A stretch of DNA of 64,000 nucleotides from Apoda limacodes (lineage: Eukaryota > Arthropoda > Insecta > Lepidoptera > Limacodidae), in NCBI GenBank assembly GCA_946406115.1, contig OX291562.1:402001-466000 (forward strand), given 5' to 3'. The translations under genes and the position numbers were made by a program. A model generated the notes under the pieces. It was not told where the DNA came from. It saw only the letters and a list, made by a program, of their open reading frames with translations, and did no database searches. Shown piece after piece: positions 1 to 10,199 of this stretch (the stretch's first letter is position 1; each line of letters begins with the position of its first letter).

Positions 1-210
1 TAACGGAGGACTCACCTTCGGGTTCGAGACTCACACCGGTCGAAGGGACGCCCCCGAGAGCGACAACCCAAGCCGAGGCTTCCCCCGCGGGGAGCCTTTG
101 AGCGTTGGGCGCTATATGGGCTGAGGCTCCTTCAGAATCTCGCCCCAAAAGCCCGGTGAAGCAGTAATGGCTGCAACAGCCAACTGCATTGTCAGTTCAG
201 AAAAAAAAAA
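1..210 (+). mobile_element. 3' end of a Jockey-like non-LTR retrotransposon (copy A)
   Basis: The stretch is closely similar to 43757-43993, the 3' part of the RT-bearing element at 42.2-44.0 kb. Both share the block from CTCACCTTCGGGTTCGAG through GCTATATGGGCTGAGG and AACAGCCAACTGCAT, and both end in an A-run (201-210 here). Copy A lacks about 13 bases near position 12 relative to copy B. Its upstream part lies outside the window. Weak similarity continues about 25 bases past the A-run (211-235). Confidence 0.8.
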
Positions 211-262
211 GTAGTCGTCGCAGATCACAGCAGCAAATCCTGAGATTATCTTGCTCATAGTA

Positions 263-290
263 TTGGGTGTTTACATATGAAATTGATGTT
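263..290 (+). repeat. mariner left terminal inverted repeat
   Basis: Begins TTGGGTGTTTACATATG directly after TA and is the inverted partner of 1378-1405, with four mismatches in 28 bases. It would be the transposase binding site. Confidence 0.85.
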
Positions 291-377
291 TTATAGATCT
301 GGCCACTTTGATCTCAATAAGCCGGCGTTTGGTTAAGAATTCCAAATTTATTTTAATATAAGTTTTCGCATCGTTAT

Positions 378-1323
378 ATGCTCAATATGGAAAACATAAA
401 ATATCGCATTATTTTCGAATACGAATTCCATCGTGGCACTAGCGCTGCAGAAACAGCTCGAAGGACTAATGATGCGTACGGAGAAGCCACTGTAAAAGAA
501 AACACAGTACGTTTTTGGTTCCAACGCTTTCGTTCTGGAAATTTTGACCTCCAGAACAAACCTCGTGGACGGCCGTTGTCAATGGGGAATTGAAAGTGAT
601 CGTGGAATCGGATCCATCTCAAACCACGTCAGAGTTCGGTGTGGGTGATAAAATTTTGAATCATTTGAAACAAATTGGAAAAGTGAAAAAGCTTGAAAAA
701 TGAGTACCTACCGCATGAACTAAATGATGCAAACCAACAAACACACTTCAACTGCTGCGTCACGTTACTCAACCGTCACTATAACGAGGGGATTTTGAAT
801 CGTATCATTACTTGTGATGTAAAATGGATCCTAAACGATAGTCGGAAACGCTCATCACAGTGGTTAAATCTAGGAGAACCGACAAAATCCTGTCCCAAGC
901 GAGAGTTGACTCAAAAAAGGGGCTGGTTAGTGTCTGGTGGACCAGCGTTGGTGTCATCCACTACAGCTTCTTAAGATCTGACAGATGATTACGGCAGATC
1001 TGTGTTGCCGACAATTGGAAACCATGACGGAAAAGCTAGCCGTTAAACAGCCGAGATTGGTCAACCGCTCTAGCCTACTGCTGTTTCAGGACAACGCTAG
1101 ACCACACACTGCACAACAGACGGTGGTGAAACTATAGGAACAAGGATTGGAATGTCTCCGTCACCCACCATACTCCCCGGACCTTGCTCCAAACGATTAC
1201 CACTTTTTTCGGAATTTGGATAATTTCTTAATTGAAAAAAAAATCAATTCAGATGAGGCAGTCCAAAACACCTCCAAAGATTTTGTTGATTCTCGCTCTC
1301 GCAATTTTTTGAACCTACTTTGA
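378..1323 (+). pseudogene. mariner transposase, broken
   Basis: The N-terminal helix-turn-helix part is open from 378 to 593 and contains the typical mariner words RGTSAAETAR and RSGNFDL. A middle part is open from 693 and carries the first catalytic aspartate in the context ITCDVKWIL (family TGDEKW). The second aspartate is in QDNARPHTA at 1090 and the third in PDLAPNDYHFF at 1195. The spacing is 34 residues between them, the D34D signature of mariner. The C-terminal part ends at a stop at 1321-1323. Stops and frameshifts, such as a TAG after VVKL, separate these blocks, so no full protein can be made. The catalytic triad is nevertheless all present. By motif wording it is closest to the mellifera/cecropia-type mariners, but that subfamily call is tentative. 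Confidence 0.9.
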
Positions 1324-1377
1324 ATGATTAAATAAAAGAAAGTAAAAAAAAAATTTAGTTTCGCTTTTTCCATATGA

Positions 1378-1405
1378 AACATCAATTTCATATGAAAGGA
1401 CCTAA
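1378..1405 (-). repeat. mariner right terminal inverted repeat
   Basis: Reverse complement begins TTAGGTCCTTTCATATG and pairs with 263-290. The following dinucleotide is CA instead of the expected TA. Confidence 0.85.
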
Positions 1406-1422
1406 CATTTAGACTAGTCTTA

Positions 1423-1686
1423 AAATTTAGAGCTTTTTACGAGCTCTATTTGGTATTTTCGAGATCATCCGGAAATGCGTGATTGAAAAAAACTGATTTC
1501 TGGTCTGAAGTAAACACAACAAAATTGAAACCACAACTCTGACAATTTTGAGATAAGTCTCAGAATTTCGAGTTTTTTACAAGCTTTAACATGGTATTTT
1601 CGACATCGTCCGGTAATGCATGGTTTCCCGGAAATAAGCAAAAACTGATTTCTGGTCTGAAGGAAGCACAACAAAATCGAAACCAC
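1423..1686. repeat. two diverged tandem copies of a ~140-bp unit
   Basis: Copy 1 (about 1423-1533) and copy 2 (about 1563-1686) share GGTATTTTCGA, CTGATTTCTGGTCTGAAG and the AACACAACAAAAT-GAAACCAC block at an offset of about 140 bases. The unit does not resemble a coding sequence. It lies between the mariner and a CR1-like 3' end. Confidence 0.75.
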
Positions 1687-1687
1687 G

Positions 1688-1890
1688 CTTGGGTTGTGGA
1701 ATGAGCTTCCGTTACGGTTTTTTCTAAGGATAACAGTATGGGGTTCTTCAAGTTAGAAGTTATTAGATTTTTTGAACGGTCGGCAACGCGCAAGTGATGC
1801 TCCTGGTGTTGCAAGTGTCCATAGGCTACGGTGACCGCTTACCATCAGGCGAACCGTGAGCTTGTTTGCCACCTTAGTAGTATAAAAAAA
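1688..1890 (+). mobile_element. 3' end of a CR1-like non-LTR retrotransposon
   Basis: The sequence is closely similar to 63005-63205: both contain GTTGTGGAATGAGCT, GTTCTTCAAG..AGAAG, GTCGGCAACGCGCAAGTGAT, GACCGCTTACCATCAGGCG and CTTGTTTGCCACCTTA, then an A-rich end. The first part reads as the last codons of a retrotransposon ORF (LWNELP type) and the rest is 3' UTR. It is a 5'-truncated dead copy. The clade is assigned by similarity to the better preserved copy at 26.7-27.3 kb. Confidence 0.75.
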
Positions 1891-1912
1891 GTACATAGCG
1901 AGACTAGAGTTA

Positions 1913-2305
1913 TGATAATGTGTTTTGCCTTCCAAGTTTACTGCACACGAATTTTAATATTGTGCCTGCTAAATATAGGTATACTGCAGAACCAAATTAC
2001 CAGAGTAATGTAGTAAGTCGCTTCATACTCGTCACATCAGCCAATAAATCTTGAGACTGTGGACCTTTGGACTGGTTCAAAAGTTGCTCAAGGTGAGGCG
2101 ATGTGTGACGAGGTGAGTACAATATGAGTAGAACTGCCTAATCATTACTCCCAACTTCTTAAGCAGTAGCCCCAGCTCTATGGGGCCTCAGGGAGCTCGA
2201 GGTTAGTGTCCGGGGCGCTGAGACCCCTACAATTTTAGGTTTATGGTTTTAGTATGATTTCTGCGACTTGCCCCTAATATTTATGTAAAGCGACATGTCT
2301 GTTCG
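1913..2305 (+). repeat. unclassified dispersed repeat, copy 1
   Basis: Matches 30603-30985 in the same orientation. Shared landmarks, in order: GATAATGTGTTTTGC, AAGTTTACTG-ACACGAATTT, AATATTGTG-CTGCTA, a GCGAGGCGA block, an ACTCTATGG-GC block and TATGATTTC at the right side. Divergence is substantial and no coding potential is evident. I cannot assign it to a known transposon class. Confidence 0.6.
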
Positions 2306-3546
2306 TGGATAGTGAAGTGGGGGCTATATGAAAGTTTGTAGGACCTTGGTTGTTGAAGTTAGCGAGACGCACAATACGAAAGATATGATGTCGTTTAGTA
2401 ACTCTTTAGCTGCTAAGAAGAGAGTGCTATAACATTAAATAGCACGCACAGCGCAAAGCAGGTTGGCACCGTTAACGTCTTATTTAAAACTTAAAAATAG
2501 AAAATTTTACTTATTCCGATGTTACGATATTAAACTACTTAGTATCGAAATTCTAAAATCGGATCGTTCCAAGATTCCGGATTTACGATATTACGAGATT
2601 CCAATATTCACGCTCTACTCCCGAGTACGGGCCGGAAGAGACCAAGAAGTAACGGTCTTGAGCTTGTACGTTCTTCAAATCAGTATAGTGATACCTACGT
2701 GGCATTTGGATGTATACTCCGTGTTTTACCATGTTTTTGTCACAGAAAAAATCCTTTAATTATACAGTTAGTATAATACAGATGATATCGGGAGTTAGTC
2801 ATTATAACAGAAGATCAAATAAATAGTTATCTCTTTATTGCATCCTACATTTAGTAACACAATTAGTAATAATATTAGCTAATATATATTCAGATTATTC
2901 CCCAAAACTAACCAACCAAAAAAATAGTGTGGCTAGGCTTTTTTTTTATTTTTTATTCTTAATATCCCCATTTGACATTTGTTACATTGATGCTCATTTG
3001 TGATTTAGCTAATTTGAAAATCTTGTCCCTAAAGTAGCCTAATTGGTCACCAGTTGCTTATCACATTTTTTTTGTCGCCAATTCTCTTCCTGAGTAGCCT
3101 AAATGGCGAAAAATAGCCACGTTGGTAACACTGGTACAGTCTGCATTCACCGGCAGCGTCGCCGTCGTCCATCGTCGGAGTCGACCGCAACCGTAATCGC
3201 CGCTCGCCGCAACTACAATTACCGATCGGATTGCTTTCGCCCGAGACCGCATCGTAACCGATACACAAACCTAATTACATATACTCAAATAACACTACGG
3301 AGAATTAAAAAAAAACTTTAACATTAATAAAGATAACACCTACAGTTGTCATTCCTTCAAAATGTTATTCGAATGACCCTTGTGTTAGGTGTTTGGGCGA
3401 TTTCAGAGATAACTATGCGTGTACGATCGAGTGTGCGTAGAAGCAATCTTAGGTCCCGCTGTCAATCGGACACATATCAAGGTGCGGCAAGAAGTTTTTC
3501 AAGGATGCTGAATCGATGGAAAAATCTTATCCCGGTTAGACAATTT
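2306..3546. other. no gene recognised
   Basis: AT-rich DNA with T-runs (about 2940-2955). A GC-richer patch at about 3130-3260 has short open frames on both strands but no recognisable domain. Nothing else supported. Confidence 0.5.
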
Positions 3547-3705
3547 TTAGGGTTCCGTACCTCGAAAGGAAAAAATGGAACCCTTATAGGATCACTTTGT
3601 TGTCCGTCCGTGTGTCAAAACCCTTTTTCTCAGGAACGCGTGTAGGTACCAAGCTAAAATTTATATCAAATACTCAGGTCTACTGTCCCTTGGAGTACAT
3701 TGAAA
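3547..3705 (+). repeat. GGGTTCCGTAC-type dispersed repeat, fragment
   Basis: Begins TAGGGTTCCGTACC, followed by GGAACCCTTATAGGATC and GTTGTCCGTCCGTGTG. These words mark one end of a repeat family seen in fuller form at 28024-28653 and 51183-52485. It is a truncated, probably different subfamily copy. Confidence 0.6.
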
Positions 3706-4958
3706 CATTGAAACTATATGTTAAACAGAAAATTGGAAATGTAATATGGAGAAGATTGGCAGAAGCAAAATAATCGGTCGGAGAGCGTCACGATCTATCA
3801 AACGTATTGCGAGCGATCTACGAGCGCCGAGCGTCCGGAACTCGACACGGCCGACAAAAACTCCGCAACCAAAAGTCCCGGACGTCAGACGTGATCCGAA
3901 AACAGTCTGCTTTCATCGTTTATTGCCGGCCGCCGCACAATTATTACAACACCAAAACAGAACACGTCCAGCCGTCATCGAAATCGTATATGTACTTGCG
4001 AAATGATTTTAAGTCAATTGAACCGGTTATATACTGGGTGTACTGAAAGTAAGCAAAACAAGCAGAATAGAAACATTTAGTATTAGAAAATGTAAATATG
4101 ACAGACATTGATCACGAACGTAAACTATACTATGCTAAAATAATTAGTAGTGGTAACCGAGTGAACTAATTTTTGATTATCTAAATTCCACACACAGTGA
4201 ACAATAATATATATAAATATGTACCTGAACAACTTTGCTGCGGCGCATGCAATGAAATATTTGTCAGATTCTTACCTGAAAAAAAAAATAGCCAGTGTTA
4301 ATTCAAAACAAAACTAGATATTATAATCTTGCTAAACTAAGCATTAATTTTAATTTAAATAGTGTGTTCGTACCGATCTCGAACAACGGTAATATTGTAC
4401 ATAACGAGTTTCATTGCATTACTAAATATTTGAAGAAAGCTCCTACACGTGAGCTGAACCGCGCCCTTGTTCGCTCATTAGCATGGATGGGACAGACCTC
4501 GACGCAACAAACGTTGGTACGCACTCACTGTTTCTATTGACATTCCTCCATTTCCTCTGGTATACAAAGGTTCCTTAATCTAACATTACAAGGGTTCCAT
4601 AATCTAACATTACTTATATAACTTATATTTCCTATGGTATACAAGGGTTCCTTAATCTATCTAATACCTTATCTATTACTTATATTACTGTTAATAACAT
4701 AGCGAATTAAATGTAATTTCCTACATCAGAAGGCGCTTGTGTCTCGTAGTTACGCAACAGACATCCGCTTGCTATGATCCAGACAAACCCTTCTAAAACA
4801 CGTCTAACGTGGTAGGTATGCGTTAGGTCTAGTTTGCATTACCTCATATTTTCTTTATCTTTTTTTTTAGGTTTCTAGATTCACACTTCGTGCTCGCATT
4901 GTGTAAGCACACCATTCTTAATTCTAATTCCTTCATCTTCTTTCTCTCTCCCTTGTTA
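3706..4958. other. no gene recognised; short local repeat
   Basis: No supported coding sequence. At 4556-4660 the phrase TATACAA(A/G)GGTTCCTTAATCT and shorter versions occur three times, a degenerate local repeat. The remainder is AT-rich unique-looking sequence. Confidence 0.5.
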
Positions 4959-4959
4959 A

Positions 4960-5220
4960 TTACACTATTTCTTAACTTATCTCCCAATTTATTCTCACTA
5001 CAAACTTCTTAGTTCTCTTGTTTCTATTAAATTATTTATTAATCTTCGTGATTCTGATTCTGTAAAGAACATTTACCTCGTTAATAGCGGAACTAAATGA
5101 ACTGGAAGTAGCACACCCAATTAAACAGCTAAACTTAATAATAAAAATAACCGATACAGTAAAAACCGGAACACAGGTCGCGTGTTCAATCTTTGGTGTA
5201 TTAAAGTGATATTAAAATGA
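4960..5220 (+). repeat. unclassified dispersed repeat, inverted partner at 10.2-10.5 kb
   Basis: The core ATTAAACAGCTAAACTTAATA followed by ATAACCGATA reappears on the opposite strand at about 10330-10380. Weaker similarity extends to both sides (CTATTTCTTA..TCTCACTACA on the left, GGAACACAGG..TCTTTG on the right). Class unknown. Confidence 0.5.
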
Positions 5221-5677
5221 AGCAATGGGCACATTGTGTGATAGCTATGTGTCAATCAAACAAAAAAGGAGCGGAGATATAAAAAATACATTAAAACCGA
5301 AAAACCGAAGGATTTATTAAATATATGCATTGCAAAGAATTAGTTGTCAACGATGTAAGGCTGTTTCATAAAATAAATGCCATAATTTTGATTTTATCCT
5401 AACAAAGCGATGACTTTTTATATTTTATGGTAACAAATTTAAAAACTTTACGATCGCAAGATTGCCAGAAAAGGGAGCAACATGGACAAAAGAGCGAAAC
5501 AGATTATCTGTGTCCTCTGTTAGGTCTTTATTAATGGTGCAATATAATCTAAAAGTCGTGGAATACCAAGATTTCTACATTTTTTTAAAAAAAAAAGAGC
5601 GAGAGTTTTGTTGAAGGTTTCTTTTGATCTTGAAAATTATAAGAAAAAGTCTAGAAACTAGAGCAGATTATTATATA

Positions 5678-5705
5678 TGTGGTGAATATGTTAGTTCACG
5701 ACCAG
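5678..5705 (+). repeat. pogo-like element left terminal repeat
   Basis: TGTGGTGAATATGTTAGTTC followed by ACGACCA, preceded by TA. It pairs with the reverse complement of 8505-8533 with several mismatches. Confidence 0.55.
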
Positions 5706-5999
5706 TTAGTGGACTTGTATTGTTTAAACTTATATTTCATTTTTGTGCAATTATAAATATTTTGTTATACAGTATACTTTAAATTAACGATATCTCATGA
5801 ATAATATGTACAGTTTTCACACTATTAATAAAAAAAAGGTTAATAATCTTAAAATGCCTTTTTTTTAGTTCTCGGCCACCTACAGCCAGTTTACGCCCAT
5901 ATTTTTCGTCATTTTTCGACCACTTTGAAGCCACTGAAAATGTGGCCTTAAGTCATTGACTGAAGGTCAAAAATAAAACGCAAGAGTGATAAATATTTA

Positions 6000-7080
6000 T
6001 TACATGAAATATGGGCAAACAAATTCGGATTGTGCCGCTTCTGCATATGGATTATTTTTTAAATAAGTACATTTCAAATTAAACCATCTCTCACAATGGT
6101 CACATCCAATGTTTTTTTCTAAGTCTTCCTCTTCGTCGCTGCCCAAATCTTCGGAACATTCACTACATTTTATAATTTTGTATTGCGAAGATTAGATAAG
6201 CATCTTTTTTGAGCTGCTCTTCTGTGTAACTTTCTTTTTCCTTAATACTTTGCTATGTTTTTCTTTACTTTTTCTTTCTTTTTCATCTTCTCTTAATTGC
6301 GTTCTGCGTCTTTTTTCATTTAGTTAGTTTTCTTTGTGTTCATCTTTCTTGATGTACAACTTCCTCCATGCACTCGAAGAAATAGTACAAGGTAACTTAG
6401 ATCTATTTCTTTTATTTATTCTTGGAATTTGTGGATCAGGATAAAGAAAATGTTACTCAAAGGCGTCATCAAAATATAGCTTGTGCTGAATTTTATCTGT
6501 CTTTTTATCTGCCTGAGAGTCCTTGAATTGCCTGGTTTTATTCACTTCTGCGTCAAAATCCTCAATTATTACTATTTCATTATAAGAGATCTCATCCATC
6601 TGAAGATCTTTATGTTTTATCAGTTTTTCCATGATTATATTTTCGTTGAATGGGGTTGATGATTCACTTAATACAGCTGTAGTATGCGCATCTGCTTTTT
6701 CTTACTGATGATATGACTTGGTTCTTCCCTTCTTCACGCTTTTGCCAATTTCTCACTGTTTTTTTCCACTCTTGTTTGAGTGGTTTAAAAACATTCACGT
6801 CAGCTGGCTGAAGGATATGTGTTGTATTGGCTGGCAATGCATAGATGATGATCCCGTTTTCTTCACAAAACTGACTTAAAGACATAAGACATTCATATGT
6901 GACTTATGGCCGTCTATTAAAAGTGTTCTACTTTTTTCTTGACATTATTAATGTTAGCCAGGAATTACAACTATTGCAAATGTACTCGTAAAATACATCG
7001 CTCTTCATCCATCCACTTTCAGAACGTCCAAGTACCCATGATTCTGGCATGTTAATAAAAAATATGAATTCATAAGGCTT
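6000..7080 (-). pseudogene. pogo-like transposase, DDE core to C-terminal PHD-like finger
   Basis: Reading leftwards from 7080, the frame gives a block with PESWVLG and SGWMKSDVFYEY, then LLIDGHKSHM (second catalytic aspartate). An open stretch at 6885-6664 follows with NTTHILQPADVNVFKPLK (third aspartate region) and QEWKKTVRNWQKR. The C-terminal tail follows, with interruptions. Near the end come CSEC, an acidic linker, CDHC, WFNLKC and FVCPYF, then a stop at 6002-6000. These resemble the PHD-like zinc finger carried by some insect pogo transposases. The usual histidine is N and the last cysteine is F, so the finger is probably non-functional. The part containing the first catalytic aspartate is absent. 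Several frameshifts and stops separate the blocks. Confidence 0.75.
6507..6713 (-). repeat. left arm of internal inverted duplication in the pogo-like element
   Basis: Reverse complement matches 7501-7658 (AAGAAAAAGCAGAT at the outer edge, CAACCCCATTCAACGAAAAT, AAACATAAAGATCTTCAGAT, GGACTCTCAGGCAGAT). The left arm holds about 60 bases that the right arm lacks. Confidence 0.85.
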
Positions 7081-7084
7081 AAGA

Positions 7085-7664
7085 AAAAATTCTTGCAAAT
7101 CGCCGTTCTAAATCTAAAACACCACGAACTTCCGCAACTTCTAACAAAAGAACTAGCATTCTTGCCGAAGAAGTTGTATTGGACTGTAATGATGTAGTAA
7201 CTCCTAACAATGAGCATGAGTCCGCTGAGCCACATTGTTACATATCTCTCTTTGAACAAAACTTTAACATTCTTATTACTGTAATAATTACTGATATCAG
7301 TATTCATTCTGTTGAAGGAAATTCTGAAAATATAAGTTTTCCTGATTGCGGGTCATATATATCGCTCAACAATATAGCATTGATGATGTTTGATGAATTA
7401 GAAGTGTCACAAAATAATAATAAATTACACAGTGACCAGTCTGGGTCTGAAAATCAGTGCAGATCATTTACAGTATCAGCCGACGTCCACCATGTTCAGA
7501 AAGAAAAAGCAGATACGCCTACTACAGTTGTGTTAAGTGAATTATCAACCCCATTCAACGAAAATATTATCATGAAAAAACTGATAAAACATAAAGATCT
7601 TCAGATGGATGAGAACAATTGCCTAAAACTAGGCAATTTAAGGACTCTCAGGCAGATGAGTTAA
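7085..7664 (+). pseudogene. inverted second copy of the pogo-like transposase C-terminal region
   Basis: An open frame runs from just after a TAA near 7080 to a stop at 7664. It starts with an S/T/K-rich stretch (RSKSKTPRTSATSNKRTS), passes through an acidic, low-complexity region, and ends with STPFNENII and KLIKHKDLQMDE. The last third matches the minus-strand copy at 6507-6713. It has no catalytic residues and no start context of its own, so it is a displaced fragment and not a gene. Its long open frame suggests the rearrangement is not ancient, or that the piece came from a second, different copy. Confidence 0.65.
7501..7658 (+). repeat. right arm of internal inverted duplication in the pogo-like element
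   Basis: Inverted partner of 6507-6713. About 790 bases separate the arms, so the transcript or single strand could form a long hairpin. Confidence 0.85.
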
Positions 7665-7704
7665 TTATTGCCCACTGTTTAATATGGATATTAATTTGTG
7701 GGCG

Positions 7705-8520
7705 CATAATAGTGTTTTCTCGACCACTTAAACCTAATGAATAAAAATTACAATTGCCGTGGACAGAAAATAGCGAGTTCTCGACCACTAAAATCTAGCA
7801 AATAAAATAAAAAAATGCTGTAGTTGTTAACTAATCAGTTCACGACCGTCAAAAATGAATATTTTTGTATGAAACAAAATTAATGTTCGTCAAATAATCA
7901 GTTCGCGACCATCTTTTAAACATTATTAAAATGAGTTTAGACTATGATACATACTATGAATTTTGCTGGTCGCAATCTGACGTCTAAATTCCACAAAACT
8001 TGTTGAAACAATAAACCAATTTGTATTTCACACCATACCATGCAGTAACATAAAAAAAAACAAATCTGATTCGACCAAAACAGCTAGTTCCCGAACGGGC
8101 GGTCGCAAGCTGAGGGAAGCATCATTTCAGGGTGTTAGTTTACCGACCATCCATTATTTTAATAAAAAAACATATTTTTATTAATAAAGATTAGTTATAA
8201 GCAAACTATAAAGATATTTTGATTTCACAAACATAATATCTAGATGTTAATATAATTAGAAACACGCTTTATTTACGTTTAAAAATATAGCGCCTCACTA
8301 ATTTTAGTTAACTTTTGGTACAACGTGTACGTAGGCTCCATATTGTCGGCTCACTGTGATGTACCAAGTAATCATTTGGTCGACATACGACATCGCGGGG
8401 GAAGGGGAACCGATCGATCTTATGTTTTAAAACAAAGGTGATAATTGGCTAAGTTCATTTAGACTATTTTTTAAATTTTATGTTCAACCGGTCGCAAACC
8501 AGTGGTGGTCGTCGAACTAG
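7705..8520. repeat. iterated subterminal motif of the pogo-like element
   Basis: Variants of (A)GTTC-CGACCA occur at about 7713 (TTTTCTCGACCACT), 7773 (AGTTCTCGACCACT), 7836 (AGTTCACGACCGTC), 7899 (AGTTCGCGACCATC), 8085 (AGTTCCCGAACGGG), 8140 (TTTACCGACCATC), and in reverse at about 7965 and 8490. Further copies lie near the left end at 5691, 5865 and 5912. Arrays of this kind usually serve as transposase binding sites. That role is inferred here. Confidence 0.65.
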
Positions 8521-8533
8521 CATAATCACCCTG

Positions 8534-9115
8534 TTTGAGTTATAGAAAATTCAAATGTTGATTGGTTAAATACGATTAATATTTTACGTTTAAAGTTACT
8601 AGAAGGTGATAGTTTTAAGTTGAGATGAGTCATAAGTAACACATGAGACCGAACAACTTGTCGAATTAACTTAATGCGGTTATATACAGACGAAATGACT
8701 GATTCAATACATTAATATATTTTTTTATTACTTATTTGTAAAAATTAGATACTCTTGTAGTTTTTTTACTTTCTATTCAGAAAATCATCAGCTGCATAAG
8801 TCAAAAGTCCGGTAAATAACAAGTCCGAACAGAAGGCTGAGTGTCCGGACATGTCGAGCCAAGTCCGGACCGACGGGTTTTAAATATGGAATTGCCATTA
8901 TAATGCACTGGTCACTTTAAATAAAAATTATACTTGCACAGTAAGTGAATCATTTTTCACACGAAAACTATAATATTCTTATTAAAAAAAAAACATTACA
9001 TATGATGTTCGACTTTCAATTATTGTTACTATAGATATTTATACAGTCAGTTTTTAAACGTTAGGATAGATACAGCGATATTAAGATTAATATTCGAATA
9101 GAGGTTCCGACGTGG
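8534..9115. other. no gene recognised
   Basis: AT-rich sequence. At 8805-8875 AGTCCG-like words recur (AGTCCGG, AGTCCGA, TGTCCGG, AGTCCGG). Nothing coding supported. Confidence 0.5.
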
Positions 9116-9119
9116 AATA

Positions 9120-9600
9120 TGGGAAAACTGCGCGTTATGTTAATGGTGCATTTGAAGAGGATACTACTAACGTGGTTTAACCTGAACCGCTTTTGTGAAA
9201 AATGAACCACAAAGAAGGTGATGGAAGCTGATCCGTGTCAAATTACCGAAAAATTTGTGGCATGGTTTGACGTTAGGCTACCACAATATAGACTCATTTG
9301 TAGCAAATCGCATTGTTGCTCCATGGCAACGCCAGACTTAATCTGCTCATGAAACATTAACACTTAAAGAACTGCAGCTAAAAACAATCCGTCATCTTCC
9401 ATATTCACCGGATCTCGCACCAACCTACTGCAACTATTTCGACGCTTTGGACAATTTTTCAACAAAATAAAATTTCTTCCCAGGAAGCAGTACAAAATTC
9501 CTTCACACAGTTTGTGAAGTCAAGGTCCTCAGTTTTATCGGAAAGGTGATCTTCCTATTAGATGGCAGAAATGCATAGACAACGAGGGTAGATGATGAGT
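9120..9600 (+). pseudogene. mariner transposase relic
   Basis: Fragments in shifting frames give MEADPCQIT, an LHGNART block equivalent to the DNARPH motif, then LKELQL and IRHLPYSPDLAP, and a C-terminal piece with FVKSRSS and MAEMHRQRG. The third-aspartate motif reads APTYCNYF, with the aspartate lost, and the part with the first aspartate is missing. Wording differs from the mariner at 263-1405, so it is an older, separate insertion. No terminal repeats were identified. Confidence 0.7.
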
Positions 9601-9641
9601 AGGTTGATTAAATAAATATATCTCAAACTACAAAAAGAAAA

Positions 9642-10170
9642 CGGCCAAGTCTGGCTCGCGCTACGAGGGTTCCGTACAAACTTATTATATGTAGATAATT
9701 CGTCTATGATGAGATCAATGTTTATTAAGGTTTATGCCTTAATTATCAGTTTTTGGATTTTCCAATATTTGTGATGAAACATCTTACTTTTTGCCAAATT
9801 TCATGATTGTAGATAAGCGGAAAGCACCCCATAGGTTTTGATTTATTTGTGAATGCCAAAATTTTATTAAATGCAGTATTTTCTTATTGCGTTTACTTAT
9901 AAGCTTGTTTTTTAGCTTTAAGGGACCTTTTGTAGACCTGTAAAAAATCTCTATGTTTAAAACTATCTAAACTCATCATAACTCCTACACCCGTCCATTA
10001 CACAATTACTATCAACGAACGGTATTTTTAATCGACATCAACGGGGAGTTTTATTCTGATCAAATTATTTGACTAACGAAAAAAAAAAATTATAAAAAGG
10101 GAAAACGTACAAAACTTTTACGAACAATTTCATCCGTTTTCCTTTTTCATAACTTTTTGCTTGGTCATTG
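9642..10170 (-). repeat. GGCCAAGT/GGGTTCCGTAC-type dispersed repeat
   Basis: Starts ACGGCCAAGTCTGGCTCGCG and GAGGGTTCCGTAC, the same end arrangement as at 28024. The remainder is AT-rich and differs from the 28 kb copy, so it is another subfamily. The far boundary is uncertain. Confidence 0.45.
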
Positions 10171-10199
10171 GTATAACTGGTTTTATAATTACCTTTAAA

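Larger units (their letters stand above)
263..1405 (+). mobile_element. mariner DNA transposon, near full length, inactive
   Basis: The element is bounded by 28-bp terminal inverted repeats at 263-290 and 1378-1405, matching at 24 of 28 positions and sharing the core CATATGAAATTGATGTT. The left end is preceded by TA (261-262), the expected mariner target; the right flank is CA, probably a mutated TA. Length is about 1.14 kb, slightly short of the usual 1.3 kb. It contains a broken transposase gene in the same orientation. Confidence 0.9.
5678..8533 (-). mobile_element. pogo-like (Tc1/mariner superfamily) DNA transposon, rearranged
   Basis: Both ends carry a related inverted sequence: left TGTGGTGAATATGTTAGTTC, right (reverse complement) CAGGGTGATTATGCTAGTTC, each followed by a CGACCA motif. 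TA precedes the left end. Inside is minus-strand coding sequence for a pogo/Tigger DDE transposase C-terminal half (6000-7080) and an inverted extra copy of part of that region on the plus strand (7085-7664). The motif TAGTTC-CGACCA is repeated many times near both ends. The N-terminal DNA-binding region expected towards 8.5 kb is missing, so this is a deleted and inverted derivative, unable to encode transposase. Confidence 0.7.
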
